From CAUPWF01 sp964367905 (GTDB lineage: Bacteria > Bacillota > Clostridia > Lachnospirales > Lachnospiraceae), in the NCBI GenBank assembly GCA_964367905.1, contig CAYIZP010000008.1, positions 21,284-85,283 on the forward strand: a DNA stretch of 64,000 nucleotides. The letters are read 5' to 3'. Shown here piece after piece: positions 10,931 to 20,234 of this stretch (the stretch's first letter is position 1; each line of letters begins with the position of its first letter). Below the pieces are notes generated by a model, which worked only from the letters and a program-made list of their open reading frames with translations, was not told where the DNA came from and searched no databases. The translations under genes and the position numbers were made by a program.

Positions 10931-10953
10931 GGCTAATCACACAGTGGTTAGCC
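10931..10953 (+). terminator. Hairpin between second GH115 gene and uxuA
   Basis: GGCTAATCAC (10931-10940) pairs with GTGGTTAGCC (10944-10953) over a 3-base loop. There is no T-run after it, so it may be a processing or stability hairpin, or a partial attenuator between the surface enzyme and the cytoplasmic genes. Its GGTTAGCC arm matches the hairpin at 4821-4850. Confidence 0.5.
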
Positions 10954-10994
10954 ACTTGACTTAAATACATAGAGCAAGAGAGGAAAGAAAGATA

Positions 10995-12083
10995 GTGAAG
11001 ATGACATTAAGATGGTATGGAAGCAAGCATGATTCCGTAACCTTACAACAAATTAGGCAGATTCCAGGAGTGACAGGTGTAATTACAACCTTATATGATT
11101 CAGTGCCAGGAGAAGCATGGGAATTAGAGCATATTTTAGCAATGAAAAAGGAAGTGGAAGAAGCAGGGCTCGAATTGGCAGGAATCGAAAGTGTAAATAT
11201 TCATGATGCTATAAAAACGGGAGCTCCCGAGCGAGAGGAATATATTGAGAATTATATCACCACATTAGAGCGACTTGGGCAGGCTGGAATCCACATGGTA
11301 TGTTATAACTTTATGCCTGTATTCGATTGGACAAGAACAGAGCTTGCCAGAGAGCGGGAAGATGGTTCCACAGTACTTGCGTATACACAAGAGGCAGTCG
11401 ATGCGATGAATCCGGAAGAAATGTTCAATTCGATTGGAGACGATATGAATGGATTTGTCATGCCGGGCTGGGAACCAGAGCGGATGGAGAGAGTAAAAGA
11501 ATTATTTGAACTCTATCGAGAGATTGATGATGAAAAGCTGTTCGAAAATCTGAAATATTTTCTGGAAAAGATTATGCCAACATGTGAAAAATATGACATC
11601 AATATGGCAATCCATCCAGATGATCCGGCTTGGAGTGTATTTGGATTACCACGAATCATTATCAACAAGGAGAATATCTTGAAAATGATGAAGATGGTAG
11701 ATAATCCTCATAACGGAGTGACATTTTGTTCCGGTTCCTATGGAACAAATTTGGATAATGACCTCCCCGATATGATTAGAGCCCTAAGAGGCAGAATACA
11801 CTTTGCACATGTAAGAAATTTGAAATTTCATACTCCGACAAATTTTGAAGAGGCGTCACATTTATCTTTAGATGGTAATTTTGATATGTATGAAATCATG
11901 AAGGCGCTTCATGACATTGGATTTACAGGACCGATTCGACCAGACCATGGAAGGATGATTTGGGGTGAAGTTGCCATGCCAGGGTATGGGTTATACGATA
12001 GAGCGCTCGGAGCAACCTATCTGAATGGATTATGGGAAGCGATTGAGAAAAGTGGAGGCGAAAAAGCAAATGATTTTAAATAA
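10995..12083 (+). CDS. uxuA: Mannonate dehydratase UxuA
   Basis: Dehydrates D-mannonate to 2-keto-3-deoxy-D-gluconate (KDG) in the cytoplasmic glucuronate pathway. 362 residues is normal length. The N-terminus MKMTLRWYG and the run IPGVTGVITTLYD are typical of Bacillus/Clostridium UxuA. Later His/Cys/Asp-containing motifs (IHPDD near residue 206, FCSGSYG near 245, RPDHG near 315) fit the metal-dependent xylose-isomerase-like barrel. The GTG start at 10995 is favoured over ATG 11001 because family members keep MKMT; GAGAGGAAAG lies upstream. The stop overlaps the start of uxuB by 14 bp, implying co-transcription. Confidence 0.95.
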   Translation: MKMTLRWYGSKHDSVTLQQIRQIPGVTGVITTLYDSVPGEAWELEHILAMKKEVEEAGLELAGIESVNIHDAIKTGAPEREEYIENYITTLERLGQAGIHMVCYNFMPVFDWTRTELAREREDGSTVLAYTQEAVDAMNPEEMFNSIGDDMNGFVMPGWEPERMERVKELFELYREIDDEKLFENLKYFLEKIMPTCEKYDINMAIHPDDPAWSVFGLPRIIINKENILKMMKMVDNPHNGVTFCSGSYGTNLDNDLPDMIRALRGRIHFAHVRNLKFHTPTNFEEASHLSLDGNFDMYEIMKALHDIGFTGPIRPDHGRMIWGEVAMPGYGLYDRALGATYLNGLWEAIEKSGGEKANDFK

Positions 12084-13683
12084 AAATGTGATGCTTGATA
12101 AAGAGGAGTGGCAAAACAAGGGGTATGCAATGCCCCAATATGATCGCGAGTACATAGCTCAAGTTACAATGCAAGAGCCGAACTGGATACATTTTGGTGC
12201 GGGTAATATCTTTCGTGCATTTCCAGCATATGTTGTTGAGAAGCTGCTTAATTCAGGCAAGATTGATAGAGGGATTATCGTAGCAGAAGGCTATGACTAT
12301 GACATTATAGATAACTTAAATCAGAAAAGTGATAATCTTGGTATTGTGGTTACATTAAAATCTGACGGAGACGTGGAGAAGGCGGTAGTTGGAAGCGTAG
12401 TTGAATCTTTGGTTCTTGATAGTACAAGGGAGATGGAGTTTCAGAGATTAAGAGAGATTTTTACAAAACCAAGTCTCCAAATCGCATCGTTTACCATTAC
12501 TGAAAAAGGATATAACTTAGTAGATGGAGAAGGTAAGATGTTAGATGATGTAGCAAAGGATGCAAAGAGGGGAGTTGAGAATCCCATAAGCTATATCGGA
12601 AAAGTAACTGCATTATTGTATGAGAGGTTTCTATGTGGTGAGCTTCCACTTGCATTGGTTAGTATGGATAATTGTTCTCACAATGGAGATCGGTTGAAGG
12701 AAGCGATTCTAGGGATTGCTACACAATGGGTAGAGGGGAGGCATGTAGATGAGACCTTTCTAAGATATCTCAATCATGCAAAGAAGGTATCATATCCATG
12801 GACAATGATTGACAAAATCACACCACGCCCACATGAGAGCATTGAACATATCTTAGAACAAGACGGAATCAGTGGAGTTGGGGGTGAGTTGACATCTAAA
12901 AACACATATATAGCTCCGTTTGTCAACACAGAAGAATGCGAATATCTAGTCATAGAAGATTGGTTTCCAAATGGAAGACCAAATCTAGAGATAGATGGGG
13001 TTTATTTTACAGATCGCCTGACCGTAGATAAGGTAGAAAAGATGAAAGTGTGTACATGCCTCAATCCACTACATACAGCTTTGGCTATATTTGGTTGTTT
13101 ATTGAATTATGAGAAAATATCGGATGAAATGCAGGATGAAGCGCTGAATAATCTAGTTCGAAAATTAGGGTATGAAGAAGGCTTGCCGGTAGTGGTTAAT
13201 CCAGAAATACTATCTCCAAGAGAGTTTATCGACCAAGTGGTAGAAAAGAGAATTCCAAATCCATTTATACCAGACACACCACAGAGAATAGCGACAGATA
13301 CTTCTCAAAAGCTCGCAATCCGATTCGGAGAAACCATCAAGGCTTATGCTAAATCGGAAGAATTAGTAGTGTCAGATCTTAAAATTATTCCACTGATACA
13401 AGCCGGGTGGATTAGATATTTGATGGGGATTGATGATAGAGGAAATCGGTTTGAATTAAGCCCTGACCCTATGATAGAGTCTCTTGCCGATACCGTGGAA
13501 AAATTGGAGCTAGGCTCAAACAATCAGACTCATGATATATTGATGGATTTAATATCTGATGAGAAAATATGGGGTGTAGACCTATATGCTGTGGGATTAG
13601 GTTTGTGTGTAGAAGGATATTTTGAGGAATTAAATGCAGGTGTTGGAGCAGTAAGGGAGACACTAGAAAAATACTGCATGTAA
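12070..13683 (+). CDS. uxuB: Fructuronate reductase (mannitol dehydrogenase family) UxuB
   Basis: NAD-dependent reduction of D-fructuronate to D-mannonate, the step before UxuA. 537 residues. The N-terminal Rossmann motif reads IHFGAGNIFRAF (about 44-55), and DNCSHNGD and the central KITPRPHE run are characteristic of the polyol-specific long-chain dehydrogenases. ATG 12070 lies inside the end of uxuA, with GGAGG at 12053-12057; a longer in-frame start at 12025 lacks a good ribosome site. Uronate isomerase (UxuC), KDG kinase and aldolase are not in the window. Mannonate versus altronate specificity is inferred from linkage to uxuA. Confidence 0.9.
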   Translation: MILNKNVMLDKEEWQNKGYAMPQYDREYIAQVTMQEPNWIHFGAGNIFRAFPAYVVEKLLNSGKIDRGIIVAEGYDYDIIDNLNQKSDNLGIVVTLKSDGDVEKAVVGSVVESLVLDSTREMEFQRLREIFTKPSLQIASFTITEKGYNLVDGEGKMLDDVAKDAKRGVENPISYIGKVTALLYERFLCGELPLALVSMDNCSHNGDRLKEAILGIATQWVEGRHVDETFLRYLNHAKKVSYPWTMIDKITPRPHESIEHILEQDGISGVGGELTSKNTYIAPFVNTEECEYLVIEDWFPNGRPNLEIDGVYFTDRLTVDKVEKMKVCTCLNPLHTALAIFGCLLNYEKISDEMQDEALNNLVRKLGYEEGLPVVVNPEILSPREFIDQVVEKRIPNPFIPDTPQRIATDTSQKLAIRFGETIKAYAKSEELVVSDLKIIPLIQAGWIRYLMGIDDRGNRFELSPDPMIESLADTVEKLELGSNNQTHDILMDLISDEKIWGVDLYAVGLGLCVEGYFEELNAGVGAVRETLEKYCM

Positions 13684-13708
13684 CAGCGATAAGAAGGGAG
13701 TGTGCAAT

Positions 13709-16084
13709 GTGATTTTACACAATGGGAAATTTCTAAAAGCGTGGATGGTCAGTGGGTTAAAAAGTGAAACTTATCATTCGATTCAAAATGAGAAGAATCA
13801 GATTGAAAATGAGCAAGCGATGAGAGAACAGGCAATACAAGAAATCGAAACAAGACCAAAGTGTGAGATAAAATTAGGAGAGATAGGAATTGAGGGACAT
13901 AAGTGGAGGTATCATTGCTTGGGTGGTCATTCCATGGTGGACCTGAGTGAAACAGCACAAATTCCGATTAAATATGATGGATATGCAGCCACAACTATCA
14001 TCTCAGAATGCGCACAAAAGATCAAAATAGCTATTTGGAATTACATGGCGATTACGCTGTTTGTGAATGAAAAAAAAGTGTGCAAAACTCAAGCTGTGTA
14101 TAAACCGATGCGGCGAACGACTTGTACAATCGATTTGCAAGAAGGTAAAAATGAACTCTTTGTAGTGATGCAAAATGTGGGAATACGTGATACTAGAAAC
14201 ATATTTGGCATTGAAGTCTTAGAGAGTGAAGATGAATTCAAGGAGCAATATTGCGATTATCATAATGTTAAATCATTGTTAGAAGCAGAGAGGTGGTTGC
14301 AGCAAGTGAAAGTGAAGGGGTGTACGTTGATGATACCCAAACACGAATTTGCTGTTTATGTAAAATCGGAGATGGGAAACGAGGTGCTACAGGCAGATAC
14401 ATGGAACATTCCTGAAGGTCTTGCACTGTTTGAACTTCAAGTAACTCTGCGAGAGGGAATTGTATCACGAAGCTTCGAGATATACCATCATCATACAGCG
14501 AATTACAGTAATTCGGCTAGCACAGAAGAAAAGCAGGAACAGTTAATGAAGGCATTAGCAAGCGAGCCATATCAAGCGCGGGAAGGAGGCGCTAGATTCA
14601 GTGTCTATCATGTACTAGCACGATATGCAGTAAACCAGGTTACGGAAAATGATGAAAAATTATTATTAGATGATTTGAGTTGGATTGAAAAGTGTGTGGA
14701 TTGTTCTGATTTCTTGATGGCAGGTTTTATCAGGTTATTGAAAAAATATCAGGTGTCTAGAAAACTTGAAGAACGAATAAAAGAAGTTTTTTTGACATAT
14801 CGATATTGGATGGATGAAAGCGGAAACGACGGTATGTGTTTTTGGAGTGAAAATCATGCTCTGATGTTTTTTTCGGCACAGCTCTTTGCGGGAGAGAGAT
14901 ATCCAGACGAATATTTTACCAGAAGTGGAAGAAGTGGAAGAGAACAATATAAATTGGGATATCTACGGTGTGAGGATTGGCTTACTTCAATAGAACGTAA
15001 TGGATTAGATGAATTTTGTAGTGCGACCTATACAGGGGTTACAGTAGCCGCATTATTGAATGTAGTTGATTTTGCACCGCAATGCTTATCGGAGCGAGCA
15101 AAAAAAATATTAGACGATATCTTTCTAAACATGTCAGAGCATGTGTTTGATGGGGTGATTATAGCACCGCAAGGAAGGGTATATAGAAGTGTGATTACTC
15201 CGTTTCAACAATCAGCACAGGAGTTGGTGCATTATATCGATAGTGGGGCACCAACAGTTCGATATTATAAAGGTGCTGAAACGATGTGGCTTTCATTTTT
15301 GGCAACAAGCCAGTATGAATTTAAAGCATACTTATCAGAGGTTATCAAAAGAGAGAGTTCCAAAATATATGTATCGGGAAATGCACGGATTTGCTTGCAT
15401 AAAACGGGTGAATACATAATGACATCAGTTGAAAGTCCAAGACAAGATAACTATAGGGGCGAACGAGTGGAGTATGAGCCGTTTTCTATGGAATGGGTCA
15501 GAAAAATTAATGAAGCTTATCATGGAAGGACTCTATTTGAGCCAGGTGTGTTCGGTTATCAACAGCATTTGTGGTATGCGAGTCTAGCGCATAATTGTTG
15601 TGTATTTACAAATCATCCTGGGGTAAGTGCGGATAGAAGCCAGATGCGACCAGGGTATTGGCATGGAAATGGAATTATACCTGCAATAAAACAGCATAAA
15701 AATATATTGGCTTGTATTTATCATATTCCAAAAGATAAACATCCAATAAAATTCACACATTTGTTCTGGCCTAAAAACTGTTTTGAGGAAACCGTTCAGA
15801 TTGGAAATTGGTTGTTTGGTAGAGTGAATGAGAGGTATATTGCAATCTGGTGCAATGTAAAGCTTGAGGAATATGATGATGTTCTGTCAGAATGTGAACT
15901 GAGGGCGAATAGTAGAGATTCAGCATATGTATGCATCTGTGGTAATGGTATTGGATTCGAACGATTTAGAGAGCAATGTACAAATAAAAGGGTATACTAT
16001 GCTTTGGATGAAAAGAAACTCTATATAGATGACAAGATATATCTGTCATACCAGATCTATGAAGATAACACACAATATATTTGA
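13709..16084 (+). CDS. Uncharacterised 791-aa protein, candidate uronic-acid polysaccharide lyase or glycosidase
   Basis: I do not recognise a named family with certainty. The N-terminal 180 residues look like a beta-sandwich resembling the accessory domains of rhamnosidase/GH2-type enzymes (alternating strands, NYMAITLFVNEKKV). Residues about 260-510 are helical with repeated aromatic/acidic pairs, suggesting an (alpha/alpha) toroid. The C-terminal 270 residues are beta-rich and contain YQQHLWYASLAHN, TNHPG and RPGYWHGNG. Toroid plus beta-sandwich is the layout of heparinase II/III-like lyases and several uronate-acting hydrolases. There is no signal peptide, so it should act on imported oligosaccharides. 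It sits between uxuB (25-bp gap) and kdgF-like/isomerase genes that handle unsaturated uronates. GTG 13709 is preferred to GTG 13700, which overlaps its own AAGAAGGGAG ribosome site. Confidence 0.6.
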   Translation: MILHNGKFLKAWMVSGLKSETYHSIQNEKNQIENEQAMREQAIQEIETRPKCEIKLGEIGIEGHKWRYHCLGGHSMVDLSETAQIPIKYDGYAATTIISECAQKIKIAIWNYMAITLFVNEKKVCKTQAVYKPMRRTTCTIDLQEGKNELFVVMQNVGIRDTRNIFGIEVLESEDEFKEQYCDYHNVKSLLEAERWLQQVKVKGCTLMIPKHEFAVYVKSEMGNEVLQADTWNIPEGLALFELQVTLREGIVSRSFEIYHHHTANYSNSASTEEKQEQLMKALASEPYQAREGGARFSVYHVLARYAVNQVTENDEKLLLDDLSWIEKCVDCSDFLMAGFIRLLKKYQVSRKLEERIKEVFLTYRYWMDESGNDGMCFWSENHALMFFSAQLFAGERYPDEYFTRSGRSGREQYKLGYLRCEDWLTSIERNGLDEFCSATYTGVTVAALLNVVDFAPQCLSERAKKILDDIFLNMSEHVFDGVIIAPQGRVYRSVITPFQQSAQELVHYIDSGAPTVRYYKGAETMWLSFLATSQYEFKAYLSEVIKRESSKIYVSGNARICLHKTGEYIMTSVESPRQDNYRGERVEYEPFSMEWVRKINEAYHGRTLFEPGVFGYQQHLWYASLAHNCCVFTNHPGVSADRSQMRPGYWHGNGIIPAIKQHKNILACIYHIPKDKHPIKFTHLFWPKNCFEETVQIGNWLFGRVNERYIAIWCNVKLEEYDDVLSECELRANSRDSAYVCICGNGIGFERFREQCTNKRVYYALDEKKLYIDDKIYLSYQIYEDNTQYI

Positions 16085-16123
16085 GATGAATCGAATGAAT
16101 TAGCTTAGAGAGGAGTATGCTTG

Positions 16124-16474
16124 ATGGCAATAAATAAATGTGAACAATGGGCATTTCAAGAGAATGCCTTAGTAGAAGAAGTGGGCGATGGTGTGTCGCG
16201 AAAGGTTTTGGCTTATTGTGATGAGATGATGAGTGTAGAAAACTCGTTTGAAACTGGTGCTGTCGGTGCAATGCATTCACATCCACACACACAGATTACA
16301 TATGTGGTGAGTGGTGTGTTTGAGTTTACAATAGGTGAAATAAAAAAAATTGTAAGAAGCGGAGATACGTTGTTGAAACAAAATGGTGTGGAACATGGAT
16401 GTACATGTATAGAAAAGGGAATATTGTTAGATGTTTTTACACCGATGAGAAAAGAATTTGTGGGGGAGAAATAG
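16124..16474 (+). CDS. kdgF: KdgF-like cupin (unsaturated uronate linearisation)
   Basis: 116-residue single-domain cupin. The metal-site motif HSHPHTQ (about residues 48-54), VSGVFEF, a later E-H-G (NGVEHGC) and LDVFTP near the end match KdgF proteins, as does the start GDGVSRKVL. KdgF converts 4,5-unsaturated monouronates to the open 4-deoxy-L-threo-5-hexosulose uronate form. The family match is read by eye; other small cupins share the HxH...E...H core, but the downstream isomerase gene strengthens the call. ATG 16124 has GAGGAG 9 bases upstream. Confidence 0.75.
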   Translation: MAINKCEQWAFQENALVEEVGDGVSRKVLAYCDEMMSVENSFETGAVGAMHSHPHTQITYVVSGVFEFTIGEIKKIVRSGDTLLKQNGVEHGCTCIEKGILLDVFTPMRKEFVGEK

Positions 16475-16475
16475 T

Positions 16476-17114
16476 ATGAGAATAGCATTAATCAATGAGA
16501 ATAGTCAAGCAGGAAAAAATAGCATTATAGAAGCTGCACTTAAAAAAGTGGTGGAACCAATGGGACATGTAGTGGATAATTATGGGATGTATGGAGTTGA
16601 AGGCGAAAGAGAGTTGACATACGTTCAAGTTGGAATTCTCTCATCGATATTGATTTCGAGTGGTGCGGCAGATTATGTGGTTACAGGGTGTGGTACGGGG
16701 CAAGGCGCAATGATTGCGTGTAATAGCATGCCAAATGTACTTTGTGGACATGTTGCAAATCCAAGTGATGGCTACTTGTTTGCACAGGTAAATGATGGAA
16801 ATTGCGTTGCGATGCCATTTGCTCAGGGATTTGGCTGGGGAGGAGAATTAAATCTAGAATATACATTTGAAAAATTATTTGGCTTTGGTAGTGGAAACGG
16901 TTATCCGAAAGAACGAGTAATTCCAGAGCAAAGAAATAAGAAAATACTAGATGGTGTGAGAATGCAAACAATTAAGGACATCAGAACATGCTTAGAGCTG
17001 ATTGATAAAGAGTTGGTTAGAAGTATTGTTACGGATAGTAAGTTCGAAGAACTGTTTTTCGCAAATTGTAAGGATAAAGAGATCGAGGAATGTATCAAGA
17101 AGATAAGAGTGTAA
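16476..17114 (+). CDS. RpiB/LacAB family isomerase, probable 4-deoxy-L-threo-5-hexosulose-uronate ketol-isomerase (DhuI-like)
   Basis: 212 residues, longer than ribose-5-phosphate isomerase B (about 150) but the size of streptococcal DhuI, an RpiB-fold enzyme that replaces KduI. The family phosphate/active-site loop appears as VVTGCGTGQGAMIACN (about 75-90). The N-terminus MRIALINENSQAGKN and the C-terminal helix extension also fit the DhuI-type subgroup. It begins one base after the kdgF-like stop, with GGGGGAG inside the end of that gene. With KdgF it would convert unsaturated uronate products to 3-deoxy-D-glycero-2,5-hexodiulosonate, which a KduD/DhuD reductase (not in the window) turns into KDG. 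A LacA/LacB or plain RpiB role is less likely given context. Confidence 0.72.
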   Translation: MRIALINENSQAGKNSIIEAALKKVVEPMGHVVDNYGMYGVEGERELTYVQVGILSSILISSGAADYVVTGCGTGQGAMIACNSMPNVLCGHVANPSDGYLFAQVNDGNCVAMPFAQGFGWGGELNLEYTFEKLFGFGSGNGYPKERVIPEQRNKKILDGVRMQTIKDIRTCLELIDKELVRSIVTDSKFEELFFANCKDKEIEECIKKIRV

Positions 17115-17120
17115 TAAAAG

Positions 17121-17165
17121 AGGGACAGGGGAGTTATGAGCATAGCTCGTAAGCCCATGTCCCCT
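17121..17165. terminator. Large G/C-rich hairpin between convergent genes
   Basis: GGGACAGGG pairs with CCCATGTCCC across an inner stem GAGTTAT/ATAGCTC. It lies between the plus-strand uronate genes and a minus-strand gene, with a T-tract on the minus strand (CTTTTATTA), so it can terminate both. It resembles the hairpin at 25310-25355 read on the opposite strand. Confidence 0.65.
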
Positions 17166-17168
17166 TGA

Positions 17169-18488
17169 TTAATGTAGTTTGAATACATTGATTCCATCTT
17201 CAAATCCCACATCATTTGCTAATTCAACAAAGTAGTCCGAGTGATTGTCTTCGGGGTACTTTGTTATTTTTATACCCAGAGCCAAGTCTGTGGTTTCATG
17301 GTAGTTTGCAAATGGTATTCGGAAGTTGAGTGTTGTGGATTGACCGTTGTTTATCTGGTAGAGTAAAGTGCTGGTGATTTCTTCTGTTGCAATTTCTTTG
17401 CCATCTTGCATCAAGACGCCATAAATCTTGTATTTAGCAGAGAGTGTACTATAGCCTATATTCTGTATCTTCAAGGTAAAGTCTACATACTTATCCCATG
17501 AGTTCGCAGGGGCTAAGGTAGAGGTAATCTGTTGAACGGAGAGCTGGTAACCAAGCTTTTGTTCAATGTAATCACTGGCATTCATGCCTTCTATCTCAGT
17601 TTCTTCCCATTGGGATATGATGTCCATATTGTATTTGCAGTTGAGATAGGTCATATGTAGTTGTGAAAATTCGGTATCAGCATAGGCGGCTTCAGTCTTT
17701 CCACTAGTTGTTGGCATTTCCCCACCATTGATATATGTAGTAAGAGTTTCTTGCATCCAGTTTAGTTCAGCAATACGGTCATAGTTTGCATCGTCATAGG
17801 TACCCATATCATCGAAGGTGGATAGAAGGGCATCGTTGTATAGCCCTAAACGGTCTACAAGGATACCAGCCTCCCATGCCTCGCGAATGAAGCGTGGACG
17901 CCGAACGGAGACGAGTATAGTTTCTTCTAGATGTTGTTCCCAGTGTTTGAGGACAAATTGTCTGATTTCAGTGGAATGCACTTCATCTGTTACCAAGTAA
18001 TCACCAGAATGCCATTCGCCCCAATCGCCGAGAAGTCCAGCCTGAACCACCATGATGATGTCTTTGTATTCATTTAATACATCAGAAATCTGTCCAATAT
18101 GCTCGGAGATTAGTTCTGTATCAGAGGGTTCGTGTACGCCCGCGTGGAAACCATAGGCAGCACGAAAGACAACGCCGAGACCATTCTCTTTGGCAGCGGC
18201 TAAAACGGTACGAAGCTCTTCAATCTTTTCTTCTCCGATTGAAGTGGAAGCGTATTGCTCGATATCATATGCTATTAGAACGACACGTACCTCCTCACGA
18301 ATAGAGGGGATACGAGAGACTTCGCTAGAATCAATCTGAATATAATACCCTTTGTCAGGATTGTCGAGTACACGATTGTCAAAACTATATTTATATACCT
18401 GGCGTTGGGTTTTTCCCATCACAAAAAACACGGTGATTCCACCGAGAACTACGAGTATCAATCCGATTAACCATATCATTTTCTTCAA
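17169..18488 (-). CDS. DUF4874/DUF4832 domain protein, membrane-anchored
   Basis: 439 residues. An N-terminal hydrophobic segment (residues 4-25, WLIGLILVVLGGITVFFVMG) without clear cleavage suggests a signal anchor. The sequence LDNPDKGYYIQIDS then a barrel-like region with GLLGDWGEWHSG (about residue 155) match the DUF4874/DUF4832 pair, found in secreted proteins of unknown, glycosidase-like fold. The last 110 residues are a beta-domain. The TTG start at 18488 has AAAGGAG five bases away; ATG 18479 is the alternative. Convergent with the uronate operon, so not obviously part of it. Biochemical role unknown. Confidence 0.75.
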   Translation of the reverse strand: MKKMIWLIGLILVVLGGITVFFVMGKTQRQVYKYSFDNRVLDNPDKGYYIQIDSSEVSRIPSIREEVRVVLIAYDIEQYASTSIGEEKIEELRTVLAAAKENGLGVVFRAAYGFHAGVHEPSDTELISEHIGQISDVLNEYKDIIMVVQAGLLGDWGEWHSGDYLVTDEVHSTEIRQFVLKHWEQHLEETILVSVRRPRFIREAWEAGILVDRLGLYNDALLSTFDDMGTYDDANYDRIAELNWMQETLTTYINGGEMPTTSGKTEAAYADTEFSQLHMTYLNCKYNMDIISQWEETEIEGMNASDYIEQKLGYQLSVQQITSTLAPANSWDKYVDFTLKIQNIGYSTLSAKYKIYGVLMQDGKEIATEEITSTLLYQINNGQSTTLNFRIPFANYHETTDLALGIKITKYPEDNHSDYFVELANDVGFEDGINVFKLH

Positions 18489-18528
18489 AACTTCTCCTTT
18501 GAATTAAAATACTAAATTTATATGATGT

Positions 18529-19071
18529 TTACCATCGTAGGATTTCATTTACTTCTTTTCGTGGTGTTGCCTTCGGTGTTTCATTTGGATAGCCTAAGGT
18601 GATGAGTGCGGCAACGGTCTCATTTTCAGGTAGATTGATTGCATCTGCAATGGTATCAGCATCGATTACACCCATAATACAGGTGCCAATTCCTTGGGCA
18701 TGAGCTGCGAGACAGAATGTCTGGCATGCGATACCTGCATCGAATATCTCCCAATCTCCATGCTTGCTAGTTGCGAAGTCACTGCCCTCGCCGAAGCGTC
18801 CGCTTTGACCATTGACAAAGCTTAGAACAACCGCGTTTTTAGCATGACATAATACTTTCATATTGTAGGTGAATCCGTTGACACCATTGTCACAGATTTT
18901 TTTAATTACTTCAGGGTCTTGAATCATGGTGTAGCGTGCAACTTGAGTATTCGCCCATGATGGTGCATAGCGTGCAACCTCAATGATTGCCTCCATATCT
19001 TCCTTTGAAACAAATTCATCCTTGTATCTTCTTACACTCTTTCGTCCTTTTATTAATTCCATTGCTTCCAT
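18529..19071 (-). CDS. Nitroreductase family protein
   Basis: 180-residue FMN-dependent oxidoreductase of the nitroreductase fold. It opens with the family signature LIKGRKSVRRYKDE, then RYAPSWANTQ (FMN-phosphate contact region) and GIACQTFCLAAHAQGIGTCIMG near residues 114-133. Members reduce nitro compounds, quinones or flavins with NAD(P)H; the substrate cannot be told. ATG 19071 follows GGAGG with good spacing. It lies 40 bp from the DUF4832 gene on the same strand. Confidence 0.9.
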   Translation of the reverse strand: MEAMELIKGRKSVRRYKDEFVSKEDMEAIIEVARYAPSWANTQVARYTMIQDPEVIKKICDNGVNGFTYNMKVLCHAKNAVVLSFVNGQSGRFGEGSDFATSKHGDWEIFDAGIACQTFCLAAHAQGIGTCIMGVIDADTIADAINLPENETVAALITLGYPNETPKATPRKEVNEILRW

Positions 19072-19113
19072 AGTGATTCCTCCATTTTCATTATTCTTTT
19101 CTTATCATTAATA

Positions 19114-19974
19114 TTACTTACTACTCCAGCGACCTGATGCCCCACAAGGTAAGATCAACCCATTGCTTGTAACGGGTAGCCCGATCTCGTCGGATGTTAC
19201 TGTTCCATTGTACTTCTTTAGTTCTGTTGCCAACATGTAGGTTAGAACGGATGCAGATAGCCCAGTGGTATACGAGTTGATCAGGAAGAAGAGCGGGTCA
19301 TCCGATAGAATTTGTGTACATAGTTTCAGGAATGGATGTATGGAATCTTCTATCTTCCAGATCTCGCCTTTTGGACCACGACCATAGGATGGTGGATCCA
19401 TGATGATGGCATCATAGGTATTGCCACGCCGAATCTCGCGCTCTACAAATTTCACACAGTCGTCTACTAACCAACGAATTGGACTCTCTGATAACCCAGA
19501 AGAGGCTGCGTTTTCCTTTGCCCATCCAACCATGCCCTTTGAGGCATCTACATGAGTGACATTTGCACCAGCTGCAGCAGCAGCCAAGGTTGCACCGCCA
19601 GTATAGGCGAATAAGTTTAAAACTTTGATCGGGCGATTGGCTGACTTGATCTTTTCGCTAAACCAATCCCAATTGGTGGCTTGCTCTGGGAAAAGCCCAG
19701 TATGCTTGAAATTAAAAGGTTTCAGATTAAATGTAAGAGTTCTATAGTGAATCTGCCACTGTTCAGGTAAGTCGAAGAACTCCCACTCTCCACCGCCTTT
19801 TGCACTTCTGTGGTAGTGTGCATTTGGACGCTTCCATTTTCCATGTCCTCTCGGAGTATCCCAGATGACTTGTGGATCGGGTCTCATGAGATAGTAATCT
19901 CCCCAACGTTCTAATTTTTCACCGTTTGATGTATCGATTACTTCATAATCCTTCCATCTGTCTGCTATCCACAT
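19114..19974 (-). CDS. Class I SAM-dependent methyltransferase, RlmI-like
   Basis: 286 residues. Motif I is LNLFAYTGGATLAAAAAG (about 117-134) followed by the acidic motif THVDASKGMV and the catalytic-type motif IMDPPSYGRGP (about 187-197). This set is that of the RlmI/RlmK-type RNA methyltransferases. There is no N-terminal PUA domain, so it is a short variant and the methylated target is uncertain. ATG 19974 has GAGGAA upstream. It reads toward the nitroreductase with a 42-bp gap. Confidence 0.85.
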   Translation of the reverse strand: MWIADRWKDYEVIDTSNGEKLERWGDYYLMRPDPQVIWDTPRGHGKWKRPNAHYHRSAKGGGEWEFFDLPEQWQIHYRTLTFNLKPFNFKHTGLFPEQATNWDWFSEKIKSANRPIKVLNLFAYTGGATLAAAAAGANVTHVDASKGMVGWAKENAASSGLSESPIRWLVDDCVKFVEREIRRGNTYDAIIMDPPSYGRGPKGEIWKIEDSIHPFLKLCTQILSDDPLFFLINSYTTGLSASVLTYMLATELKKYNGTVTSDEIGLPVTSNGLILPCGASGRWSSK

Positions 19975-20061
19975 ATATGTTTCCTCGTCTTTCTACGTTA
20001 TATTCATGTTTTATCATTGTTATTATGTTGCTTTTCAAATGTAACATTATTATAACAAATT

Positions 20062-20124
20062 GTGATAGAAATGGCTATCACTTGTTTACCAAATACGAAA
20101 ACAGTGGTAAAATGAGTGTGATAG
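20062..20124. other. Mutually exclusive hairpins (riboswitch-like arrangement)
   Basis: GTGATAG (20062-20068) can pair with CTATCAC (20075-20081). The same CTATCAC can pair instead with a second GTGATAG (20118-20124), enclosing a second stem TTTACCA (20085-20091)/TGGTAAA (20105-20111). The arms are exact. It lies 88 bp upstream of the minus-strand methyltransferase start and could sit in its leader; a role is not shown. Confidence 0.55.
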
Positions 20125-20234
20125 ATTGCTTTTTCGGGGGAACAAAATATGTTCTATCCATTTCAACATAAAAGATGAACTACTTAGAAATTTAAGTGCT
20201 ACAAAATGGAAATTATCTTGTTTAAGAGGTCATT

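Noticed and set aside
19926..20171. 81-codon plus-strand frame across the methyltransferase start
   Set aside because: It overlaps a well-supported gene and the hairpin region, with no ribosome site or conserved features.
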